Positions 14,037 to 22,956 of a stretch of DNA of 22,956 nucleotides are shown piece by piece (the stretch's first letter is position 1; each line of letters begins with the position of its first letter). Below the pieces are notes generated by a model. The model saw only the letters and a program-made list of their open reading frames with translations, did not search any database and was not told the DNA's origin. The translations under genes were made by a program, and so were the position numbers. The DNA is from Planctomycetota bacterium. GTDB taxonomy: Bacteria; Planctomycetota; Planctomycetia; Pirellulales; Pirellulaceae. The DNA lies in assembly GCA_026692885.1 (NCBI GenBank), contig JAPLNJ010000380.1:1-22956 (forward strand), written 5' to 3'.

Positions 14037-14267
14037 TTACGCGGGAACAGCAAACTGCTCCGCAACCGCGGCGGGCAGCGCGACCGGCAGGAAGTAGTCT
14101 GCCGGGTAGAGGTAATCCTCGCCCGATTCGTCAATCAACCGCAGGTAGCCTTCTTCCGTTGCGGATCCATCGGGGAGCACTTGGTACACCTTGCGGAGTT
14201 CCAAGTCGTCGCAACCCTCGTTTCGGATGCACAATACGAATTGCGGAATTTGTTTTTTTCGCCCCAT
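14037..14267 (-). CDS. Small conserved-type protein, second gene of a two-gene module
   Basis: A 76-aa acidic protein: an N-terminal basic tip MGRKKQ, then FVLCIRNEGCDDLELRKVYQVL, SATEEGYLRLIDESGEDYLYP and a hydrophobic end. Its composition and lack of a signal peptide point to a small soluble protein of SH3-like beta-strand type. I have seen similar short proteins (FVLCIxNEGxxDLELRKxYxV) in cyanobacteria and planctomycetes, always without a known function; this is recollection, not a search. The start codon follows the stop of the upstream small gene by only 3 bases, so the two are translated from one message. The ribosome site is weak, which suggests translational coupling. Confidence 0.7.
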   Translation of the reverse strand: MGRKKQIPQFVLCIRNEGCDDLELRKVYQVLPDGSATEEGYLRLIDESGEDYLYPADYFLPVALPAAVAEQFAVPA

Positions 14268-14270
14268 GGG

Positions 14271-14507
14271 TCAGTCATCCAAGAAATGCTTGATTTTGAA
14301 GCCCCTCTTGCCTACGCCGTGTGCCTCATACCAATGCACCTCCGCACGGCGAATACGGCCGGTCGCCAGCCGGACCGTGCCCACGCCTTTGAGTTTGCGC
14401 CATCGACCAGGCCCGTATCGCTCCCGGATGTCAGACAACGTGCGGATGCCGTGGCCCGCCGCGATCGTTTCGACGTCGCTGATCTGACCGACAATCTCGA
14501 AGTGCAT
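14271..14507 (-). CDS. Small basic protein, first gene of a two-gene module
   Basis: A 78-aa protein. The frame is open to 14633, but the ATG at 14505-14507 (MHFEIVGQISDVETIAAGHG) is chosen because the family-like text begins there and the upstream residues are low-complexity. It continues with IRERYGPGRWRKLKGVGTVRL, RRAEVHWYEAHGVGKRGFKIK and HFLDD: basic, rich in Arg/Lys/His, with a conserved-looking HWYEAHG motif. Similar proteins occur in cyanobacteria and planctomycetes without an assigned role (recollection). The close pairing with an acidic partner of equal size resembles a toxin-antitoxin layout, but there is no motif of a known toxin, so that remains a guess. Confidence 0.72.
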   Translation of the reverse strand: MHFEIVGQISDVETIAAGHGIRTLSDIRERYGPGRWRKLKGVGTVRLATGRIRRAEVHWYEAHGVGKRGFKIKHFLDD

Positions 14508-14836
14508 GACGCCATTGTACAACGGTTGGGGGCGTAGGGAACCACATCGCAACGAGCAGCGGCTGCCAACTCCGGCGATTCCGCCATGTCCGCGCGGCGC
14601 TTCGGTTCGCTGCTCACGTGGATGAACGACCACTGGTCGAGCGTGTATCCGCTACCCGGCTCGCACGGACGTTCACTTTCGCCGGCTGCTCGCCGTGATT
14701 CGGGAGTACCTCGATACCCTGCACGTCGGGCGGGGCAGCCCGACCGTGGATAAGCATCTTGTCGACGTCCGCCGCCTTGGGCCTCCTGGGTGTTTATCTC
14801 GCCGAAGAACGAGTAGGCGGCTGCCGCCGGGTCACC
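14508..14836. other. Gene-free stretch between small module and ceramidase-like gene
   Basis: 329 bases with short open frames in both directions but no recognisable protein, start site or palindrome of note. A + strand frame at 14680-14760 (RLLAVIREYLDTLHVG) and a - strand frame with FIHVSSEPKRRADMAESPE look more protein-like than chance. They might be pieces of decayed genes, but I cannot name a family. Confidence 0.4.
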
Positions 14837-16282
14837 TCACTTCGCGGCGCGGACTTCGGCCGCCATTTCCAGCAGGGTGTCGAGCATCTTTTCCGCAGCC
14901 TTAGGCTCGAAGCGGCTGGTGCCCAGCCAGGTCTCGTAGCCGCCCAACTCGTGCTGCCCGGCTGTGGGCAGGTAGCCGAAGTAGCCGTGGGCCAACGAAA
15001 CCAGGAAGGCCGGCCGCACCGGACTGCGTTGGCGGAATTCCAGGCCGGTCTCGCAGAACACCTCGTTGGGCATGCTGCCGAGACACACCTCGCCGATCCG
15101 CAGCACTTGCAGCGGCGTCGGGATCGAGGCCGGATAGTCGGCCATGAGCAGCGTGCGCTGGGCGTAGAAGTACGAGAGGTCGCGTTTGCCATCCTTGGGC
15201 GCCGGCTGGGCCAGCGTCTGCTTGGCCCACTCCATCTGCTCGGCACTGGGCCGGCGCATGGCGATCAGCGGCTCGCGATAGCGGGCGGCCAGCGTGACCT
15301 GGTCGCGATACTCGACCTTGGCCAGCGCGGCGTGGACCTTCGCGGCCAGGTCGTCGGCCACGAACCGCATCTGCTCATAGGGCTTTTTTCCCGGCCGTGG
15401 CTGGAGGAAGTTGATGTTGTTCACGTCGCCGCTGGTGCCGTTGGCCATCAGGGCCACCAGCGGCGGATCCTGCTCGTCGCCCCGCAGCAGGCGTTCCAGC
15501 CGCCCGCAGTACAGGCCATAGTAGTCGGCCGAGATGTCGCCCGGCCCCACGCCTCCCACGTAGTGCAGCGAATAGCACGAGTACACGGCGATCGGCCGCC
15601 CGTCGGGCTCACGCAGGGCCAGGATCGACACCGTGGGATCGGTCGGCCCGGCCGGCTTGACCAGGTCGGGGCTGCCCGCCGACGGATTCATCTTCGCCTG
15701 GTCGATGCCGCCGAACGGGTTGGGCGGCATGGTGCCCGGCTTCAGGAACCAGCGGCGGTTGAACACGTGCTCGGGTGCCTGGGCGGTAGTGAACCCGAGC
15801 TGCGCCGGGCGCAGCCGGTTGACCGCGCATTTCACCCCATCGGCGATCCGCCGGGCGACGAAGCGTTGGTAGTCGTCGGCCTTCTGTGGAAACACGAATC
15901 GAGAGGAGATGGGCACGCCCAGCGCGCTGGCGGCCGAATGCGTGTGAACGGCGGAGAGCAATACGTTCGACGCGGGGATCGCCAGCTCCTGCTCGATGAA
16001 CTTCCGCGCCTCGCTGCTGACGCAGTAATCGATGCCCAGCAGATCGAGAACCACCAGGGCCAACTTCGTCTGCCCGTCGTCGAGCACCAGGCACCGCGCG
16101 TGTAGCTCGTCGTGGACGTTGGTGGCCGGAAAGGGCACAAACCCACCGATGATATCCGCCCCCAGCGGAGGCGTAATGTTGCTCGTGGCCGCACCGGCCC
16201 GAAACACGGGCGCCGCCGGAGCCGCGGCCAGGAGTGTCGTGCTCATCAAGCAGGCCAAGACGCCAAGCAGATACTGTCTCAC
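14837..16282 (-). CDS. Secreted neutral/alkaline ceramidase-like protein
   Basis: The start is set at the GTG 16280-16282 (VRQYLLGVLACLMSTTLLAAAPAA) because GGGAG lies 8 bases upstream; a TTG five codons earlier overlaps that site and is less likely. After a signal peptide (about 1-24) the mature protein opens with FRAGAATSNITPPLGADIIGG, the typical start of neutral/alkaline non-lysosomal ceramidase-type proteins. NVLLSAVHTHSAASALG follows, whose paired His residues fit a metal site, then SLHYVGGVGPGDISADYYG and a late MPNEVFCETGLEF, all usual for the family. Family enzymes cleave amide bonds in ceramide; the planctomycete versions are numerous and their substrates untested. At 481 aa it lacks the C-terminal beta-sandwich of full ceramidases. 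It follows the PQQ propeller gene by 130 bases on the same strand, probably as one operon. Confidence 0.85.
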   Translation of the reverse strand: MRQYLLGVLACLMSTTLLAAAPAAPVFRAGAATSNITPPLGADIIGGFVPFPATNVHDELHARCLVLDDGQTKLALVVLDLLGIDYCVSSEARKFIEQELAIPASNVLLSAVHTHSAASALGVPISSRFVFPQKADDYQRFVARRIADGVKCAVNRLRPAQLGFTTAQAPEHVFNRRWFLKPGTMPPNPFGGIDQAKMNPSAGSPDLVKPAGPTDPTVSILALREPDGRPIAVYSCYSLHYVGGVGPGDISADYYGLYCGRLERLLRGDEQDPPLVALMANGTSGDVNNINFLQPRPGKKPYEQMRFVADDLAAKVHAALAKVEYRDQVTLAARYREPLIAMRRPSAEQMEWAKQTLAQPAPKDGKRDLSYFYAQRTLLMADYPASIPTPLQVLRIGEVCLGSMPNEVFCETGLEFRQRSPVRPAFLVSLAHGYFGYLPTAGQHELGGYETWLGTSRFEPKAAEKMLDTLLEMAAEVRAAK

Positions 16283-16412
16283 GATCGGGTCTCCCAAAAC
16301 GGACTAACGAAGGCGGGTTCGAACACTTAGCAGGTCGGCTCAAATCTCCTTGCAGACGCCGGGGATCGGCGGAGCGTAGCGGCCCTGCGCGTCAGCCACA
16401 ACCGGCGGAGGA

Positions 16413-19400
16413 CTATTGTCCCAGGCACAGGACCGAACCATCGCATAAGGCCGTCAGCACGCGACCGTCACGGTCGATCGCCAGGCGGTTCATCACCGGC
16501 TGTTCGGGCAGATCGACGGTCCACGCTTTCGAGCCGTCGGTGCGGCGGAACCCGCTGAGTTTGTAGCTCCGTCCGCTCTCGTAGGCCACGACCAACTGAT
16601 CTTTGGCCAACGCCAGACTGATCGGTGTGATCGGCTCGGTCGCCCACAACTTGAACTCCGACCACTCGTCGGCCTGGGCCTTCGCCGCGGGTTTGCCCGT
16701 CTGGGCGGCCTTGTTCGCCAGCCACTCGGTCACCTTGGCTGTGGGCGCGGCGGTCAGGCTGCCCGACTGGCCCTTCGGTGGTAGCACGCACAGCTCGGCG
16801 TCCCAGACGGGAAGCGACGTGCCACTGGCGCTCAGCGGAATCCTCGGCGACGGTTTGTCCACCGCGGAAGCCGCGAAGCCAGACTCGCCCAGGGGCCGGG
16901 TCAAGGTCTCTTGCGTTTCACTCAGCCGACGTCCACCCTGGATCACCCACTTGCCGTCCAACACGCCCAGTTCACAGCCGAACTGGCCGCCGCCCGCCGG
17001 CTTCCAGTCGCCCGACTTTAACTCAAAGGAACCCGGCGCGCTGGTGGAGCTGCAGAGCCAGAGTCGGCCGGCGGCCACGGCGGAACTGCCGATGCTGCTG
17101 TAGGCAGATCCCGGACCGGCTGGCCCGCCTGAGCCAGCGTCGTCCTTTTCCCACAGCACGTTGCCGGACTTGGGATCGATGGCATAGGCGTGGACTCCGT
17201 TCTCCTTTTGATAGCCCGCCACGGCGTAGGCCACGTTATCCTGCACGACGACACCCGGCACCACGGGCCACGTGCTCACCAAATGACCGAACCAGAACAC
17301 ACGGCGATCGACGGGCGCGGCGAGCAGGCTCCACAGGCAACGGCCCGTTGTGGCGTCCAGGCAGTAGACGCGGCCGTCGCCTCCGCCGGCCAACACGCGA
17401 CCACCCCAGATTGTCGGCGGGGCGAAGAGCATGCTGCCGGTGGCGAATTTCCACACTTCCTGGCCGTCGGCGGCCCGCACACACCGCAGCGTGCCATCGT
17501 GCGACGCGAAGTACACGTTCCCCGCTGCCGCCACGGGCGCTGTGGCCAGGAAATCGGCAGTCAGACGCGGAGCGCCGGCCGCCGCGGCCTCCTGATAAGG
17601 AGCGGCGCCCTTCGGGGTCCATTGCCAGAGTACCTTGGGCTGGTCGCCGACCGTCGCCGTGCTGGTTGCGCTCCGTTGCGGATCACGGCGGTAGGTGGGC
17701 CAATCGGCCGCCGTGACGGCCAGCGCCGCCGGTTCCGCCGTGTCCAACACGGTCAGACGCGGCTGCCAATCGGGCGCCGTGTGCGGCTGGATATTCCCAG
17801 CCGAGGTCAGCACCCGATAGCCCTTCACCTCATAATTGCATCCGCATTCCGACGGCACGGTGATCAGCATGCCCTCGGCGACCAACGAACCGACGTCGCA
17901 GGGCGATTTGATGTCCTCGTGCCGCACCATCTTGCCCGACTGCATATCGGAGACGGCGCCAAAGCAGGTAATCAGGTAGCCGGGGACGGCGGTCGTGGGG
18001 CCGCAGCCGGAACTGATGAATCGCGGTCCGGCGGACGGGCTGCCAGTCAAGAGGTCGAGCGTGGGACCGCCGCCGACCCACTGCCCGTTGATTGGCAGCG
18101 CCGTGAGCGCGCGGTACGACCCACCGGCCGTGGGCTTCTTCCACAGGAGCCGGCCGTCAGCACGCGAGAGCACGGCAGTGTTCTTGGCCCATTTTGCTTT
18201 CAGCAAGAGTACCTCGCTGGGCGCCAAGAGGGTGGGCTGAGACACGAGAAACTCGCGGATGATCTTCGAGGCCGGGATTCGGAATTCGGCCTGAAGCTCC
18301 GCATCCGGGTTCGTCCAGACGGTCTTGCCCGTGCGCAGTTCGCGGCACACGACACCCACACCGTCGGCCAGGTAGTACAGGCGGTCATCGCGAACCAGAA
18401 TCGCCCGTTCGTCGACGTTCCCGGCCAACGTGTCTTTCCAGAGCAGGCGATTCGACGGCAGGTCGTAGATGGCCAGATCGCGGCCGGTTGGGTTGTCGGC
18501 AATCGTCTGATACGAGATGGGGACCACGACGTCGGCGTCACCGGACAGAGTCGCCAAGAGACTACCCGAGCAGGCGATCCATTTCACCTGGCCCTTGGGC
18601 TTCGGCCCGGCGAGGCGGTTGAGCTCCGCCCCGGTCTCGGCATTCAACCGCAGCACGCCGTCTCGGTCGATCAAGAACAGCACGTCATCCACCACGATCA
18701 TCGAGGAGCGTCCGGGGACATAGCCGCCGTGCGGTACCTGCTGGCCCTCCGGTGCCTGGTGCAGCAGCCGTTGCCAGAGCACAATGCCGCTGGTCAGGCT
18801 CCGTGCGGTCAGGAAGACCTGGCTCGACGGGTTGCGGCTGGAGCGCAGGGAGAACATGCGGCCGTGGCTCGCGATCACCGTGGTGCCCCAGAACCCTTCC
18901 TGGCGCGGCATGCCCCACCACTGCGTCAAGAACGGCGGCTTCAGCGTGGAGTCGCCGGAGACCTGGGTGTTATCGCCAGCGTGACTGCGATGCGTCCATG
19001 GCTCGGAGCCGGCGGGCAGATCGTTACGCACCAGCGCCCACACGCCGGAATCGTCGGCGAAGACCTTCGCCAGCGGCAGGTCCTTGGTCCAGGCTTTCAG
19101 CGCGTCCTGCGACAGGCCGCTGCCCGCCGTCTTGGCCCGCCCGACCAGAGCCGTACCACGCTGCGGCGCGAGCACGCGGAGCCAAGCGGTACGGGCCTCG
19201 GACGTCAGGTCGGCGTCGCGCAAATCGCTGATCACCAGCAGATCGACGAGCCGATCGGCAAAGGGCAGTGGCGCGGCCGCGCCCTGTTCCACGTACAGCG
19301 AGCGGCCCAGCACGCCTGCGTCCTCCGCCGCCTCGCGGGTCGCGGCGACCCGCAGCGCACTAGGCGACAAGGCGTGGACGACAAACGTCGGCCGCTGCGC

Positions 19401-19562
19401 CAACTCGATCGCCAGTTTTTCCTCTCCCGGCCCGAGGCGAGGGAAAGAGCACAAGCCGCCGACAATCCCGGTGCGCTGCACCAGTTCGTCGGCAGTCATC
19501 CCCCAAACCGTTCCTGTTACCGCCAACAGCGCGCCAGCGAACAAACCACAAATTCGTCTCAT
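16413..19562 (-). CDS. Secreted PQQ-like beta-propeller protein with methyltransferase-like N-terminus
   Basis: A 1049-aa protein starting at an ATG preceded by GGAAGGAAG. A signal peptide lies at about 1-22 (GLFAGALLAVTGTVWG). Residues about 55-165 resemble the core of a Rossmann methyltransferase (FVVHALSPSALRVAATRE, PLPFADRLVDLLVISDL, then WLRVLAPQRGTALV) without a clear glycine-rich SAM loop, so this part is probably inactive. Two propellers follow: about 200-600 (DRDGVLRLNAETG, CRELRTGKTVW) and about 620-1049 (EVWKFATGSMLFAPPTIWGG, DGRVYCLDATTGRCLW), with the G-x-[VL]-x-x-L-[DN]-x-x-TG-x-x-x-W repeats of PQQ quinoprotein propellers. Planctomycetes carry many such periplasmic proteins. 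Whether it binds PQQ or is only a scaffold cannot be told. It is first in a - strand run with the ceramidase-like gene. Confidence 0.88.
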   Translation of the reverse strand: MRRICGLFAGALLAVTGTVWGMTADELVQRTGIVGGLCSFPRLGPGEEKLAIELAQRPTFVVHALSPSALRVAATREAAEDAGVLGRSLYVEQGAAAPLPFADRLVDLLVISDLRDADLTSEARTAWLRVLAPQRGTALVGRAKTAGSGLSQDALKAWTKDLPLAKVFADDSGVWALVRNDLPAGSEPWTHRSHAGDNTQVSGDSTLKPPFLTQWWGMPRQEGFWGTTVIASHGRMFSLRSSRNPSSQVFLTARSLTSGIVLWQRLLHQAPEGQQVPHGGYVPGRSSMIVVDDVLFLIDRDGVLRLNAETGAELNRLAGPKPKGQVKWIACSGSLLATLSGDADVVVPISYQTIADNPTGRDLAIYDLPSNRLLWKDTLAGNVDERAILVRDDRLYYLADGVGVVCRELRTGKTVWTNPDAELQAEFRIPASKIIREFLVSQPTLLAPSEVLLLKAKWAKNTAVLSRADGRLLWKKPTAGGSYRALTALPINGQWVGGGPTLDLLTGSPSAGPRFISSGCGPTTAVPGYLITCFGAVSDMQSGKMVRHEDIKSPCDVGSLVAEGMLITVPSECGCNYEVKGYRVLTSAGNIQPHTAPDWQPRLTVLDTAEPAALAVTAADWPTYRRDPQRSATSTATVGDQPKVLWQWTPKGAAPYQEAAAAGAPRLTADFLATAPVAAAGNVYFASHDGTLRCVRAADGQEVWKFATGSMLFAPPTIWGGRVLAGGGDGRVYCLDATTGRCLWSLLAAPVDRRVFWFGHLVSTWPVVPGVVVQDNVAYAVAGYQKENGVHAYAIDPKSGNVLWEKDDAGSGGPAGPGSAYSSIGSSAVAAGRLWLCSSTSAPGSFELKSGDWKPAGGGQFGCELGVLDGKWVIQGGRRLSETQETLTRPLGESGFAASAVDKPSPRIPLSASGTSLPVWDAELCVLPPKGQSGSLTAAPTAKVTEWLANKAAQTGKPAAKAQADEWSEFKLWATEPITPISLALAKDQLVVAYESGRSYKLSGFRRTDGSKAWTVDLPEQPVMNRLAIDRDGRVLTALCDGSVLCLGQ

Positions 19563-19679
19563 CGTCGTACTTCCTTCCCCCTATAGAAACTGGACGGCCC
19601 ACCGAACGACGGCCGCCATTCTACCGCCCGCGTGCCAGGAAGCAAATCTCCATACCGTCGCGTTCGCGAAGTCCGGTTG

Positions 19680-19797
19680 TTTTCCTCCTCGTCGCCGATG
19701 AACGGAAGTTGCGGCAGATCCTTGTGAATCTGCTCGGCAATGCCGTGAAGTTCACGGCCACGGGTTTGACTACGAACCCTTCCTGCAACTACTCGAA
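19680..19797 (+). pseudogene. Collapsed remnant of a hybrid histidine kinase
   Basis: The + strand reads FLLVADERKLRQILVNLLGNAVKFTATG, almost the same as residues 463-490 of the kinase encoded at 20311-22908 (FLIADELKLRQILLNLLGNAVKFTATG at the DNA level too). After CACGGG it switches frame and reads FDYEPFLQLLE, matching that kinase's extreme C-terminus (FDYEAFLQLPR). Everything between the ATPase N-box and the C-terminus has been deleted, and no start or upstream domains remain. It ends where the palindromic element at 19797 begins. It is a relic of a paralogous kinase, not a duplicate of the living gene, since it differs at many third positions. Confidence 0.85.
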
Positions 19798-19999
19798 ACC
19801 CCGTTGGGGTAAGACCGCCTCGCGCGGCTCCCCGATCCAGGGTAGCCGCTGCGCGGCAACCCTGGGCTAAGCGTCGTAATCGCTTCGCGGTATTCCCTGC
19901 CGCAGTCCCTACGCCAAAGGCGTTTCGTCGCATAGCCCAGGGTTGCGCAGCTACCCTGGGGTTCGGGCGCCCGAGTTGCCTCCCCAACCCCAACGGGGT
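19797..19999. repeat. ~203-bp inverted-repeat element
   Basis: AACCCCGTTGGGGT (19797-19810) and AACCCCAACGGGGT (19986-19999) bracket the element. Inside, CCAGGGTAGCCGCTGCGCGG with AACCCTGGGCTAAGC pairs with GCATAGCCCAGGGTTGCGCA with GCTACCCTGGGG around a ~60-base centre. It has the same CCCTGGG and CCCAGGG flavour as the repeats at 1-510. It is non-coding and directly abuts both the kinase remnant and the next palindromic element. Confidence 0.7.
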
Positions 20000-20004
20000 A
20001 GGCT

Positions 20005-20150
20005 GGGGTCTGTCCTTCAAATTTCATTTTTCGTGGCGACAAGGCTCCCCGTACTGACCAGACGTCTCCGCCGCGAAAAATGAAATTTGAACGACAGACC
20101 CTCGTCTCGCAACGCCACCCCTGCCGAACCGCCAAATCTCATTCTTGACA
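20005..20150. repeat. Palindromic element, copy B (left outer arm lost)
   Basis: Core arms at 20005-20035 and 20071-20101 (GGGTCTGTCCTTCAAATTTC and complement) pair with one or two mismatches around a ~35-base centre. The right flank 20102-20150 (GTCTC, CTGCCGAACCG, CTCAT and CTTGAC in order) matches the right flank of copy A at 8354-8398, but the left outer arm is absent because the element at 19797-19999 sits there. It lies upstream of the kinase gene. The stretch 20151-20310 is unremarkable leader DNA. Confidence 0.75.
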
Positions 20151-20310
20151 CGTCAGCCCCAAGAAACCCGTTTGGCACGAGTGTTCGGCCAACGCAGGCA
20201 AGAAACTCGGCCCCCCCTTGCTTCCGGTCCCTTGCGAACTGCACTACAATGCGCCCGGCCTCGCGGCCTGCCGATGGAAATCCGTAGCCGTTTTGCGAGC
20301 AGTGTGCACC

Positions 20311-22908
<2,598 letters not shown>

Positions 22909-22912
22909 CGAA

Positions 22913-22956
22913 GGGGGTCGGGTGTTCAGAAATTCATTTTTCGCGGGCCAACGACT
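22913..22956. repeat. Palindromic element, copy C, cut by the window end
   Basis: Starting 5 bases after the kinase stop codon, GGGGTC, TTCAGAAATTCATTTTTCGCGG follows the left arm of copy B (GGGGTC, TTCAAATTTCATTTTTCGTGG) with a few changes. Its second arm would lie beyond the window. The kinase gene is thus bracketed by copies B and C. Confidence 0.6.

Noticed and set aside
14759..16105. 448-aa open frame on the + strand opposite the ceramidase-like gene
   Set aside because: An antisense shadow: no family motifs, while the - strand protein has the ceramidase signatures, a signal peptide and a good ribosome site.
17190..19586. 798-aa open frame on the + strand opposite the PQQ propeller gene
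   Set aside because: It is an antisense shadow caused by GC-rich codon bias. Its text is rich in Arg, Gly, His and Gln with no motif, and the - strand frame has a signal peptide and clear PQQ repeats.

Overview
The window looks like part of a GC-rich planctomycete chromosome (Planctomycetota, probably a Pirellula- or Gemmata-like lineage). This is inferred from gene content and architecture, not from any search. The content includes a very large secreted PQQ-type beta-propeller protein beside a secreted neutral-ceramidase-like protein, a secreted TIM-barrel glycosidase-like protein, an ECF sigma factor, a bacteriohemerythrin and a long hybrid histidine kinase. Wide intergenic spaces are filled with several families of palindromic repeats. 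No rRNA, tRNA or CRISPR array was recognised.

Layout. 1-530: tandem copies of a non-coding palindromic repeat. 680-8086: a partial type VI secretion (T6SS) island. On the + strand lie a RES-domain (NAD-consuming toxin-like) protein, an unrecognised protein with one membrane segment and a beta-rich C-terminus, an FHA-FHA-DUF4123-like fusion, and Hcp. Convergent to these on the - strand are the sheath protein TssC and an unrecognised 259-aa protein. TssB, the baseplate, the membrane complex, ClpV and VgrG are not in the window. 8087-11318: a repeat-rich stretch with only an ECF sigma factor and a bacteriohemerythrin, plus a probable decayed remnant of a formylglycine-enzyme-type (SUMF1) domain. 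11319-19562 (- strand): a frameshifted secreted TIM-barrel protein, a two-gene module of small proteins, a ceramidase-like protein and a 1049-aa PQQ propeller protein. 19563-22956: a decayed fragment of a histidine kinase, stacked palindromic elements, and an intact hybrid histidine kinase carrying an in-frame copy of one of the same repeats.

Two themes stand out. First, the T6SS segment places a RES-domain protein and an unknown membrane protein immediately upstream of an FHA/chaperone-like fusion and Hcp, which is the arrangement expected of an effector cargo module. That assignment is inference. Second, the window records a lot of small-element mobility: a MITE-like element with a perfect 9-bp target duplication, a second copy of it invaded by a different element with its own TTA duplication, a long palindrome family seen three times, and a REP-like palindrome found both between genes and inside the ATPase domain of the kinase. 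Together with the kinase remnant, the SUMF1-like remnant and the frameshifted hydrolase, this points to a genome segment shaped by repeat spread and gene decay.
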